26,825 nucleotides of DNA from Clostridiales bacterium. GTDB taxonomy: Bacteria > Bacillota > Clostridia > Christensenellales > Aristaeellaceae. A model generated the notes under the pieces. That model worked only from the letters and a program-made list of their open reading frames with translations, was not told the origin of the DNA and ran no database searches. The position numbers and the translations under genes are program-made. The stretch is from NCBI GenBank assembly GCA_004555535.1, contig SFHU01000030.1:1-26825 (forward strand), in the 5' to 3' direction. Of this stretch, positions 1-7,331 are shown in pieces; position 1 is the first letter of the stretch; every line of letters begins with the position of its first letter.

Positions 1-1
1 G

Positions 2-1048
2 GCCGAGGCGCGTTTCAAGGAGATCAACGAGGCCTACGAGGTACTCTCCGATCCCCAGAAGCGCGCGCGCTACGATCAGTTTGGCTTTGACGACCCGGCT
101 ATGGGCGGCACGGGCGGCAGCGGTTTTGGCGGCTTCGGCGGCTTTGAGGATATCTTCGACATGTTCACGGGCGGCGGCTTCGGCGGCGGGCGCACGGCCT
201 CGAGCCGGCAGAATGCGCCGCAGCGCGGCAGCGACCTGCAGTACAACCTGACGCTGACCTTTGAGGAGGCGGCCTTCGGTTGCCGCAAGGAATTCAAGTT
301 CCAGCGCGGCGCGACCTGCGACGTCTGCGGCGGCACGGGCGCAAAGCCCGGCACGCAGCCGCAGACCTGTCCGACCTGCCACGGCTCCGGCCAGCAGCGC
401 GTGACGATGAATTCCCCGTTCGGCCAGGTGCAGACGATGCGCACCTGCCCGACCTGCGGCGGCAAGGGCAAGACGATCAAGGAGCGCTGCACGAAGTGCG
501 GCGGCAGTGGCTTTACGCGCATCACGCGCACGGTGACAATCAACGTGCCGGCGGGCGTGGACGACGGGCAGAACTTCAAGACCATCCCGGGCGAGGGCGA
601 GCCCGGCCGCAACGGCGGCCCGTCCGGCGATCTGTACATCACCTGCTCCGTGCGGCCGCACAGGATCTTCAAGCGCGACCATTACGACCTCTACTGCGAC
701 GTACCGATCTCCTTTACGCAGGCGGCGCTGGGCGGCGACATCGACGTGCCGACGCTGGAGGGGACGACGCAGTTCAACATCCCCGCGGGCACGCAGGAGG
801 GAACCTCCTTCCGCATCCGCGGTCAGGGCATCACGCAGCTGCGCGGCACGGGCCGCGGCGACCTGTTCTTCACGGTGCACGTCGAGGTGCCCAAGCACCT
901 GGGCGAGAAGCAGAAGGATCTGCTGCGCCAGTTTGAGGATTCGCTCAACGGGCGCGAGTATGAGCGCCGCAAGAGCTTCGGCGACCAGATGAAGAACTAC
1001 ATCAAGGAGAACGCGGAGCGCTTCAAGGAGAGATTCGACAAGAAATGA
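2..1048 (+). CDS. dnaJ: Chaperone protein DnaJ (5' truncated by window edge)
   Basis: Co-chaperone of DnaK (Hsp40) acting in the cytoplasm; it stimulates DnaK ATPase and holds unfolded protein. The reading frame is open from base 2, so the N-terminal part of the J domain, including HPD, lies outside the window. The visible N-terminus has the J-domain end (FKEINEAYEVLSD, then YDQFG). A Gly/Phe-rich segment follows (GFGGFGGFEDIFDMF). Next come four zinc-finger repeats CDVCGGTG, CPTCHGSG, CPTCGGKG and CTKCGGSG, and then the C-terminal substrate-binding domains. All four CxxCxGxG repeats are intact, which makes this a type I DnaJ. In Firmicutes it normally ends the hrcA-grpE-dnaK-dnaJ operon and is followed by prmA, as here. 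Identification is certain; only the start is missing. Confidence 0.97.
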   Translation, partial: AEARFKEINEAYEVLSDPQKRARYDQFGFDDPAMGGTGGSGFGGFGGFEDIFDMFTGGGFGGGRTASSRQNAPQRGSDLQYNLTLTFEEAAFGCRKEFKFQRGATCDVCGGTGAKPGTQPQTCPTCHGSGQQRVTMNSPFGQVQTMRTCPTCGGKGKTIKERCTKCGGSGFTRITRTVTINVPAGVDDGQNFKTIPGEGEPGRNGGPSGDLYITCSVRPHRIFKRDHYDLYCDVPISFTQAALGGDIDVPTLEGTTQFNIPAGTQEGTSFRIRGQGITQLRGTGRGDLFFTVHVEVPKHLGEKQKDLLRQFEDSLNGREYERRKSFGDQMKNYIKENAERFKERFDKK

Positions 1049-1155
1049 CCGGCATGATGCCGGTGACATTTCCGAAGATGCTATGAGCGTGTAGTGACAG
1101 AGCGGCACGAGGCTGGGGCCTTGGAGATTTTTCAGAATAACAGGAATGCGAAGGG

Positions 1156-1205
1156 AGCTGTCAGGCAGGAAACCGGTTGTCCGGCGCGGGCTTGACAGCT
1201 TTTTT
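1156..1205 (+). terminator. Intrinsic terminator or attenuator between dnaJ and prmA
   Basis: AGCTGTCA (1156-1163) pairs perfectly with TGACAGCT (1193-1200), followed directly by six T (1200-1205). The enclosed part contains a smaller CCGG-TTGT-CCGG hairpin. The T-tract ends only 16 bases before the prmA ATG and no promoter fits in between, so prmA must depend on read-through or on regulated termination. Confidence 0.6.
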
Positions 1206-1221
1206 CGCGGAAAGGGAACGC

Positions 1222-2163
1222 ATGGATTGGATGGAAGCCGTGGTGCATACCACCACGATGGGCGCGGACATCGTCAGCGAGGTGCTGATGAACGCGGGCG
1301 CGGTCGGCACGGCTATCGAGGATCGCTACGATGTCACGTCCAGCAAGAAGTCGGACGGCATGTGGGACATGATCGACGAGGACGTGCTCAAAAACATGGC
1401 CGAGGATGTGCTCGTCAAGGCGTATTTCAAGGACGACCAGAGCGCGCAGGAGACGCTGCTGCTCGTCGGGGAAAAGCTGCGGGAGATCGGCAGGCTCGAC
1501 CTGGGCTTTGACATCGGCAGCCTCAGACTCGAGCACAGCAGCGTCCATGAGCAGGACTGGGCGGAAAACTGGAAGAAGTATTACAAGCCCTTCCGCGCGG
1601 GCGAGCATCTGGTGATCAAGCCGAGCTGGGAGCCCTACGAGGAGCAGCCGGGCGACCTCGTGCTCGAGCTGGATCCGGGCATGGCCTTCGGCACGGGCAC
1701 GCATGAGACGACGTTCATGTGCATGCAGCAGCTTGAAAAGTACGTCAGGCCCGGCTGCCGCGCCATCGACGTCGGCTGCGGCAGCGGCATTCTCGCCTTG
1801 GCGGCGGCGAAGCTGGGCGCGGGAGACGTGCTGGCGATCGATCTGGACGAGCTGGCGGTCAAGGTCGCGGCGGAGAACACGCAGAAGAACGGGCTTTCGC
1901 AGACCGTGCGCGTCGTCCACGGCGATTTGCTCGAGCAGCGCGAGGAGCAGGCGGACGTGATCGTCGCCAACATCATCGCGGACGTGATCTGCTTCCTCTG
2001 CGGGCCGGCCAAAAAGCATCTGCTGCCCGGCGGCGTGTTCATCTGCTCCGGCATCATCCGCGAGCGCGAGGAGGATGTGCAGCGCGCGCTGACGGCGGCA
2101 GGATACACCGTCTGCAACCGACTGGAAAAGGGAGAATGGGTGTGCCTGGCGGCGCATCTGTAA
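1222..2163 (+). CDS. prmA: Ribosomal protein L11 methyltransferase
   Basis: SAM-dependent methyltransferase that methylates ribosomal protein L11. The product is 313 residues, the usual length for the family. Family marks are the segment DPGMAFGTGTHETT (residues 151-164), the SAM-binding loop VGCGSG (184-189), and VANIIADVI, the NP/NI-type catalytic region. The ATG at 1222 is preferred over upstream in-frame TTG codons because PrmA proteins begin with a short M-x-W-x-E segment (here MDWMEA) and a purine-rich AAAGGGAA lies just upstream. It follows dnaJ in the conserved Firmicutes order. An intrinsic terminator stands directly before its ribosome binding site, which is unusual. rsmE begins seven bases after its stop, so the two are almost certainly cotranscribed. 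Confidence 0.95.
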   Translation: MDWMEAVVHTTTMGADIVSEVLMNAGAVGTAIEDRYDVTSSKKSDGMWDMIDEDVLKNMAEDVLVKAYFKDDQSAQETLLLVGEKLREIGRLDLGFDIGSLRLEHSSVHEQDWAENWKKYYKPFRAGEHLVIKPSWEPYEEQPGDLVLELDPGMAFGTGTHETTFMCMQQLEKYVRPGCRAIDVGCGSGILALAAAKLGAGDVLAIDLDELAVKVAAENTQKNGLSQTVRVVHGDLLEQREEQADVIVANIIADVICFLCGPAKKHLLPGGVFICSGIIREREEDVQRALTAAGYTVCNRLEKGEWVCLAAHL

Positions 2164-2169
2164 AGGGCT

Positions 2170-2913
2170 ATGCATCGATTTTTTGCCGATGAAGGCGGCA
2201 TCGTGGAAGGCCGCGCAGGACTGAATGAAGAGGATTCCCGCCATGCGCTGCGCGTGCTGCGCCTGCGGGAAGGGGACGAGGTCGAGCTTGTCTGCGCGCC
2301 GGAGCGGTTTCTCGCCGTGATCGAGGGCGTGGAGGAGGAGCGCGTGTGCGTGCGCGTGCTTCATCCGCTGCGCGGGACGGAGGCCGCAACCCGCGTGACG
2401 CTCTACCAGGGCCTGCCCAAGGCGGACAAGATGGAGCTCATCGTCCAAAAAGTGACGGAGCTGGGCGCGGCTGCCGTGCAGCCGGTCGTCATGGAGCGCT
2501 GCGTCGTGCGCCTGGATGGCAAGGACGCGGCGAAGAAGACGGAGCGCTGGCAGAAGATCGCCCGCGAGGCGGTCAAGCAGTGCGCGCGCGTCTGCGCGCC
2601 CGAGGTACGCCTGCCTCAGAAGCTCTCCGCGCTGCGGCAGGAGCTCGGCGGTCTTGACGTGCTGATCGTCCCGTGGGAGGACGCGCGCGACGGCAGCATC
2701 CGCGACGCGCTTGCGCCCTTTGCGGGCAGGGAGGCGCTGCGCGTGGGCATCCTCATCGGCCCGGAGGGCGGCATCGCGCCGCAGGAGGCGCAGTGGCTGC
2801 GCGAACAGGCGGGCGGAAGGCTCGTGACGCTCGGGCCGCGCATCCTGCGCACGGAGACGGCGGGCATCGCCGCGCTCACCATCGCGATGGCGCTGCGCGG
2901 GGAGATGGAATGA
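2170..2913 (+). CDS. rsmE: 16S rRNA (uracil-1498-N3)-methyltransferase
   Basis: SPOUT-class methyltransferase that makes m3U1498 in 16S rRNA. The protein is 247 residues, normal for RsmE. It begins MHRFF, as family members do, with a PUA-like N-terminal domain to about residue 70. The knotted SAM-binding domain shows QGLPKADKMELIVQKVTELG (80-99), ILIGPEGGI (194-202) and LRTETAGIAAL (226-236), which are the three signature motifs. The gene starts seven bases after prmA and shares its transcript. Spacing between the AAGGG and the ATG is short, suggesting translational coupling to prmA. A GC hairpin with a T-rich tail (2933-2964) lies just past the stop and probably ends the transcript. Identification is secure. 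Confidence 0.95.
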   Translation: MHRFFADEGGIVEGRAGLNEEDSRHALRVLRLREGDEVELVCAPERFLAVIEGVEEERVCVRVLHPLRGTEAATRVTLYQGLPKADKMELIVQKVTELGAAAVQPVVMERCVVRLDGKDAAKKTERWQKIAREAVKQCARVCAPEVRLPQKLSALRQELGGLDVLIVPWEDARDGSIRDALAPFAGREALRVGILIGPEGGIAPQEAQWLREQAGGRLVTLGPRILRTETAGIAALTIAMALRGEME

Positions 2914-2932
2914 CGCAAGGACAAAATCCGGC

Positions 2933-2964
2933 GGCGGGCTTGCAAGAAGGCCCGCCGTATTTTA
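2933..2964 (+). terminator. Probable terminator after rsmE
   Basis: GGCGGGC (2933-2939) pairs with GCCCGCC (2950-2956) across a 10-base loop, followed by GTATTTTAT. The T-tract is imperfect. The hairpin overlaps the promoter of the next gene: its loop begins with the -35 box. Confidence 0.5.
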
Positions 2965-2968
2965 TAAT
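2940..2968 (+). promoter_or_regulatory. Sigma-A type promoter for the DUF4236 gene
   Basis: TTGCAA (2940-2945) and TATAAT (2963-2968) are separated by 17 bases. The -10 box is perfect. The start codon of the next gene is 35 bases further on, giving a short leader. Confidence 0.65.
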
Positions 2969-3003
2969 AAGCCCAGTACAAACAGAGGAACGGGGGAAAC
3001 GAT

Positions 3004-3978
3004 ATGCGTTTTCGCAAGAGCGTACAGATCTGTAAGGGCGTCAAGCTCAACCTCTCCAAATCCGGCGCGAGCCTGACCCTCGGGCCGGGCAAGGGCGTCT
3101 CGATGAACGTGGGTACGAAGGGCGCCTACTTCAACTGGAGCATCCCCGGCACAGGCGTCTATGACCGCGTGCGCGTGGATACGCTGCTCAAGGACAAGCT
3201 CGGCGGCCTCTTTGGCGCGAAGGCGGAGGAGGAACCGCAGGAGGAGAAGAAGAGCAGCAAGAGCACGGCCAAGTCCACGGGAAAGAGCACGGCCAAATCC
3301 TCCGGAAAGAGCACGTCGAAGACCTCCGCCAAAGGCGCGTCGGGCAAGACGGCCAAGGCGGCTGCCGGCGTCAGCGAGGAGGAGCTGGAGAGGCTGGAGA
3401 GCGAGGCGGCGCTGATCGCGATTCACCAGCTCGCGCCGGATGTCACGGCGAAGGCCTCGGGCGTGATGGATGCCGGAACGGCCGAGCAGGCGATCGAAGA
3501 GTGGCTCTCCGAGGCGGAGGCGCCCATCGCGATCTGTGTGCAGACGGAGGCCGTGCCGGAAAAGAAGCTCGTGATGGTCGACCTCGACCTGCCGGAGATC
3601 GAGGACATGCCGCAGGACAAGCTGACCCAGCTGGCTGACGGCACGCTCAAGATCAAGAAGAAATCGCAGAAGGAGAGCCGTGAAGACTACAAGACCTGCG
3701 TCTTCGGTTTGGGCGAATACGTCGCAGGCAACGTCTTTGGGCTCGTGCCCGCGGCGGAGCGGATCGCTGTCTCCGCCTACACGCAGCGGCGCAGCGAGAA
3801 GACCGGCGACGCGGAGGATGTCTTCATCTATTCGGTCGTCTTCGAGCGCAGCGCGTTCAAGAAGGGCTATCAGAAGAAGGAGCCGGCGGAATTCTGCGAT
3901 GGCATGAAGAGCCGCTACTATGTGCTCGCCAGCGGCGTGATGAAGCAGATTGCGCCGTTTGAGGCGGAGGAGCTTTGA
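3004..3978 (+). CDS. DUF4236 domain protein with Lys/Ser/Thr-rich linker
   Basis: Function unknown. Residues 1-55 match the DUF4236 pattern: MRFRKSVQICKGVKLNLSKSG, then a Gly-rich segment ending GTKGAYFNWSIPGTG. Residues about 82-122 form a low-complexity linker of KST[AG]K-like units (KSTAK, KSTGK, KSSGK, KTSAK). Residues about 125-324 form a mixed alpha/beta domain I do not recognise, with EEELERLESEAAL at its start and paired strands such as CVFGLGEYVAGNVFGLV. There is no signal peptide or membrane segment, so a cytoplasmic location is likely. GGGGGAA precedes the ATG. It has its own promoter and is followed 48 bases later by mtaB, so it may head a transcript with mtaB and the HIT gene. 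DUF4236 assignment is from memory of the family; the C-terminal domain needs a profile search. Confidence 0.85.
   Translation: MRFRKSVQICKGVKLNLSKSGASLTLGPGKGVSMNVGTKGAYFNWSIPGTGVYDRVRVDTLLKDKLGGLFGAKAEEEPQEEKKSSKSTAKSTGKSTAKSSGKSTSKTSAKGASGKTAKAAAGVSEEELERLESEAALIAIHQLAPDVTAKASGVMDAGTAEQAIEEWLSEAEAPIAICVQTEAVPEKKLVMVDLDLPEIEDMPQDKLTQLADGTLKIKKKSQKESREDYKTCVFGLGEYVAGNVFGLVPAAERIAVSAYTQRRSEKTGDAEDVFIYSVVFERSAFKKGYQKKEPAEFCDGMKSRYYVLASGVMKQIAPFEAEEL
3250..3345 (+). repeat. Degenerate in-gene repeat encoding KST[AG]K units
   Basis: Within the DUF4236 gene, AAGAGCACGGCCAA occurs twice (about 3269 and 3293) with a third diverged copy near 3317 (AAGAGCACGTCGAA), roughly 24 bases apart. The units encode a basic, hydroxyl-rich linker resembling histone-H1-like or AlgP-like tails. 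Confidence 0.6.
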
Positions 3979-4026
3979 TTTGATGCCGGGAGGCCGGCAA
4001 TCGGAACGGGAGGACAGACAGAGCGG

Positions 4027-5325
4027 ATGATCATGGGAAAGACGGTCGCCTTTCACACGCTCGGATGCAAGGTGAACCAGTATGACACGCAGGCCATGCG
4101 CGAGCGCTTTGAGCAGGCGGGCTGCCGGACGGTCGGCTTTGAGGAGCGCGCGGATATCTACGTCGTCAACACCTGCACGGTGACAGGCACGGGCGACAAA
4201 AAGAGCATGCAGACCATCCGCCGCTGCCACCGGCAGAACCCCGATGCGGCCATCGTCGTGACGGGCTGCCTGGCGCAGCGCGCGAGTGAGGAGCTGCGGC
4301 TGCCGGGCGTGCGGCTCGTGCTGGGCACGCAGCGGCGCGGCGAGGTCGTGGCGCTGCTCACGCAGGCGCTTGCGCAGGACTGCACGCTCATCGCGGTCGA
4401 GACGCTGCGCAAGGCGCCGTTTGAGCATTTGACCGTGCACGCGAACGAGGGACATACCCGCGCGACGATGAAGATTCAGGAGGGCTGCGACCGCTGGTGT
4501 ACCTACTGCATCATCCCCTCCGTGCGCGGGCCGATCCGCTCGCGTCCGGTGGAGGAGATCCGCGAGGAGGCGCAGAGCCTGGCGGAGGCGGGCTTTCAGG
4601 AGGCCGTGCTCACGGGCATCCATCTGACCAGCTATGGCCGGGACTTGCAGGATGGCTCGACGCTGCTTGACGCGATTCGGGCCGTGCATGAGGTCGACGG
4701 CATCCGGCGCATCCGCCTGGGGTCGCTGGAGCCGGTGATCGTCACGCCGGAATTCGTGCAGGGCATCGCAGCGCTGCCCAAGGTCTGTCATCAGTTCCAT
4801 CTGGCCCTTCAAAGCGGCAGCGACACGGTGCTCGCGCGGATGCGCAGGCGCTACACGAGCGGCGAGTTTCTGGCCGCGTGCGCACTGCTGCGCGAAGCGT
4901 TTGAGGATTGCGCGCTGACGACCGATGTGATGACCGGCTTTCCCGGCGAGACGGAGGAGGAATTCGCGCAGACGAAGGCGACCTGCCGCGCGGCGGGCTT
5001 CTCGCGGATGCACGTCTTCCCGTATTCTGAGCGCGAGGGCACGAAGGCCGCACAGATGCCGGACAGCGTGCCGCGCGCGCTGCGCGAGTCGCGCGCCAGA
5101 GAGCTCATCGCGCTGGGCCATGACATGGAGCGGGACGCGCTTGCGCAGCGCGTCGGGCGCGAGGATGAGGTGCTCATCGAGGAGCTGGACGCGCAGGGGC
5201 GCGGGACGGGCTACACGGGTGGCTATCTGCGCGCCCATGTGCCGGACGCGGCGCCGGGCGACATCGTCCGCATCCGCGTGACGGGCGTAGAGAATATGGA
5301 GCTGGTCGGAGAAGGACAGCTCTAA
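4027..5325 (+). CDS. mtaB: tRNA t6A37 methylthiotransferase MtaB
   Basis: Radical SAM enzyme that converts t6A to ms2t6A at position 37 of ANN-decoding tRNAs. The 432-residue protein has the full layout: the N-terminal UPF0004 domain with cluster-binding Cys14, Cys50 and Cys81; the radical SAM motif CDRWCTYC (Cys154, Cys158, Cys161); and a C-terminal TRAM-like region. The opening HTLGCKVNQYDT is characteristic of the MtaB branch rather than MiaB or RimO. ATG 4027 is chosen because GGGAGGA lies 12 bases upstream; ATG 4033 is also possible. The HIT gene starts 24 bases after the stop, so they likely share a transcript. Confidence 0.95.
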   Translation: MIMGKTVAFHTLGCKVNQYDTQAMRERFEQAGCRTVGFEERADIYVVNTCTVTGTGDKKSMQTIRRCHRQNPDAAIVVTGCLAQRASEELRLPGVRLVLGTQRRGEVVALLTQALAQDCTLIAVETLRKAPFEHLTVHANEGHTRATMKIQEGCDRWCTYCIIPSVRGPIRSRPVEEIREEAQSLAEAGFQEAVLTGIHLTSYGRDLQDGSTLLDAIRAVHEVDGIRRIRLGSLEPVIVTPEFVQGIAALPKVCHQFHLALQSGSDTVLARMRRRYTSGEFLAACALLREAFEDCALTTDVMTGFPGETEEEFAQTKATCRAAGFSRMHVFPYSEREGTKAAQMPDSVPRALRESRARELIALGHDMERDALAQRVGREDEVLIEELDAQGRGTGYTGGYLRAHVPDAAPGDIVRIRVTGVENMELVGEGQL

Positions 5326-5349
5326 ACAGGAACCAAGGAGGTTTTTGAA

Positions 5350-5694
5350 GTGAACGATTGCCTTTTCTGCAAAATCGCTGCGGGCGAGATCCCCAGCACG
5401 AAGGTGTATGAGGACGACGAGGTGCTGGCCTTCCGCGACATCGCACCGCAGGCGCCGACGCATGTGCTGGTGATCCCCAAGAAGCACGTCAGCGGCTGGT
5501 ATGACGCCAAGGACGAGAGCGACGAGGCGCTGGCGCACCTGATGCGCGCGGCGGCGACCGTCGCGAGGATGGAGGGCCTGGTGGAGAGCGGCTTCCGCGT
5601 CGTCTCCAACTGCGGGCCCGACGCGCAGCAGACCGTGCCTCATCTGCATCTGCACGTCCTGGGCGGCAAGGCGATGGCGGGCGAGATGGCGTAA
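5350..5694 (+). CDS. HIT family nucleotide-binding hydrolase
   Basis: Histidine triad protein of the Hint/HinT type, expected to hydrolyse nucleoside phosphoramidates or adenylated substrates in the cytoplasm. It is 114 residues, typical for the family. The catalytic triad is HLHLH (His98, His100, His102) followed by VLGG, and an N-terminal CLFCKI with Cys4 and Cys7 is the usual zinc-site start. The start is GTG at 5350 with AAGGAGG nine bases upstream. It lies 24 bases after mtaB; a strong hairpin follows the stop, so it is probably the last gene of the transcript. Confidence 0.93.
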   Translation: MNDCLFCKIAAGEIPSTKVYEDDEVLAFRDIAPQAPTHVLVIPKKHVSGWYDAKDESDEALAHLMRAAATVARMEGLVESGFRVVSNCGPDAQQTVPHLHLHVLGGKAMAGEMA

Positions 5695-5712
5695 ACGGCA
5701 GCATACAAGGAC

Positions 5713-5763
5713 AGAGCACAGGCTCCGCGCCCCGGAGGGGCGCTGCGAGTCTGTGCTCTTTGG
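5713..5763 (+). terminator. Long hairpin after the HIT gene, probable terminator
   Basis: A 13-bp stem (AGAGCACAGGCTC with GAGTCTGTGCTCT, one G-T wobble) encloses a second perfect stem GCGCCCC-GGA-GGGGCGC. Only TTT follows, so termination may be partial and the MATE gene downstream could receive read-through. Confidence 0.55.
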
Positions 5764-5802
5764 CTCGCCCGGAAGCGGGCGCGGCAGGAGGAGAATGCGG
5801 AC

Positions 5803-7152
5803 ATGCACATGAACAGGGATCTGACGCAGGGGCCGGTGATGCGCTCCATGCTGCTGTTTTCCGTGCCGATGATCGTCGGCAACCTGCTTCAGCAGGGCTA
5901 CAACATCGCGGATACGCTGATCGTCGGGCGGTTTCTGGGAAGCCATGCGCTGGCCGCTGTCGGCTCCTCCTTCACGCTCATGACGTTTCTGACCTCCATC
6001 CTGCTGGGGCTGTCGATGGGCAGCGGCGCGCTTTTCTCCATCCGCTTCGGCCAGCGGGACGAGGACGGCCTGCGGGAGAGCATCCGCGCCTCGTTCGTGC
6101 TGATTGCGGGCGTGACGCTGCTGCTCACGGCGGCGTCCTTTGCCTGCCTTCAAAAGCTCCGCGGCTTTCTGCGCGTGCCCGGCGAGGTCTGGCCGCTGAT
6201 GCGTGCCTATCTGCTCGTGATCTTCTGCGGCATTCCGGCGATTTCCGCGTATAACTTTTTCGCCTCGCTGCTGCGTGCGGTGGGCAATTCCGTCGTTCCG
6301 CTGATCTTTCTGGCGGGCAGCACCGCGCTCAACATCGCGCTCGACTTGGCGTTCGTGATCGGGCTGCGGCGGGGCGTCGCAGGCGCGGCGGAGGCGACGG
6401 TCATCGCGCAGGCCCTCTCTGGCGCGGGCATCGCAGCGTATGCGCTCCTGCGCTGCCCGCAGCTGCGCGGCATCCGCAGGGGATGGCACGTGCGGCCCGG
6501 CGCCGTGCGGCAGGTCGCGGGCATCTCGCTGCTGACCTGCGTGCAGCAGTCCGTCATGAACCTGGGCATCCTGATGGTGCAGGGGCTGGTCAACAGCTTC
6601 GGCGCGACCGTCATGGCCGCGTTCGCAGCGGCGGTCAAGATCGACGCATTCGCCTATATGCCCGTGCAGGACTTCGGCAACGCCTTTTCCACGTTCATCG
6701 CCCAGAACTATGGCGCGGGAAAGCGGGAGCGCATCCGCACGGGGCTCAGGGGCGCCGTGCTGACGTCGGTGGGCTTCAGCGTGGCGGTGTCCGCGCTCGT
6801 CTGCGCGTTCGCGCCGGCGCTGATGGGGCTGTTCGTCTCGCCCGGGGAGACGGGTATCATCGCCGAGGGCGTCCGGTATCTGCGCATCGAGGGCGCGTTT
6901 TACTGCGGCATCGGCTGCCTGTTCCTGCTCTACGGCCTCTACCGGGCGCTGGGCAGGCCGGGGATGAGCGTCGTGCTGACCGTCATCTCGCTGGGCACAC
7001 GCGTGGCGCTGGCGTATGCGCTCTCCGCCGTGCCGGGCATCGGCGTCGTAGGCATCTGGTGGTCGGTGCCCATCGGCTGGCTGCTGGCCGATCTGACCGG
7101 CGCGGCGTACTACCTGGCGAGGGGGAGAACGCTGCTGGAAGGAAAAGCCTGA
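5803..7152 (+). CDS. MATE family multidrug/cation antiporter
   Basis: Integral membrane exporter of the multi-antimicrobial extrusion family, expected to export drugs or metabolites using a cation gradient. The 449-residue protein has about 12 hydrophobic segments in two internally related halves. The first half begins RDLTQGPVMRSMLLFSVP, then GNLLQQGYNIADTLIVGRFLG, the standard MATE opening. The second half starts near residue 235 with VRQVAGISLLTCVQQSVMN. GGAGGAG lies about nine bases before the ATG. The sequence does not reveal the substrate. No regulator of the MarR or TetR kind is adjacent. Confidence 0.93.
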   Translation: MHMNRDLTQGPVMRSMLLFSVPMIVGNLLQQGYNIADTLIVGRFLGSHALAAVGSSFTLMTFLTSILLGLSMGSGALFSIRFGQRDEDGLRESIRASFVLIAGVTLLLTAASFACLQKLRGFLRVPGEVWPLMRAYLLVIFCGIPAISAYNFFASLLRAVGNSVVPLIFLAGSTALNIALDLAFVIGLRRGVAGAAEATVIAQALSGAGIAAYALLRCPQLRGIRRGWHVRPGAVRQVAGISLLTCVQQSVMNLGILMVQGLVNSFGATVMAAFAAAVKIDAFAYMPVQDFGNAFSTFIAQNYGAGKRERIRTGLRGAVLTSVGFSVAVSALVCAFAPALMGLFVSPGETGIIAEGVRYLRIEGAFYCGIGCLFLLYGLYRALGRPGMSVVLTVISLGTRVALAYALSAVPGIGVVGIWWSVPIGWLLADLTGAAYYLARGRTLLEGKA

Positions 7153-7182
7153 ACACCGGAAACCGTATTTTTTCTGAAAACA

Positions 7183-7211
7183 TTGTATTCCGTCTCCCGG
7201 TTTGTTATAAT
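7183..7211 (+). promoter_or_regulatory. Promoter for the flavodiiron-rubredoxin gene
   Basis: TTGTAT (7183-7188) and TATAAT (7206-7211) with a 17-base spacer. The leader to the ATG at 7332 is about 115 bases and contains a GCCGGC-GGGAAGCGA-GCCGGC hairpin (about 7282-7302), so post-transcriptional control is possible. Confidence 0.65.
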
Positions 7212-7331
7212 ATTCACGTCACATCGCGGGCGCGGTCAGGCGGCAGCCCTGTCTCTGTGGCGTTTCATTTTCTCATCCTCTGCCGGCGGGAAGCGAGCCG
7301 GCATAGATTACACGTCAGGAGGGATGCTGTT

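Noticed and set aside
2962..6489. 1175-codon open frame on the minus strand
   Set aside because: It runs antisense to DUF4236, mtaB, HIT and MATE genes. Its composition (Arg, His, Ala, Leu runs) is the usual shadow of GC-rich codons, and no domain is recognisable.
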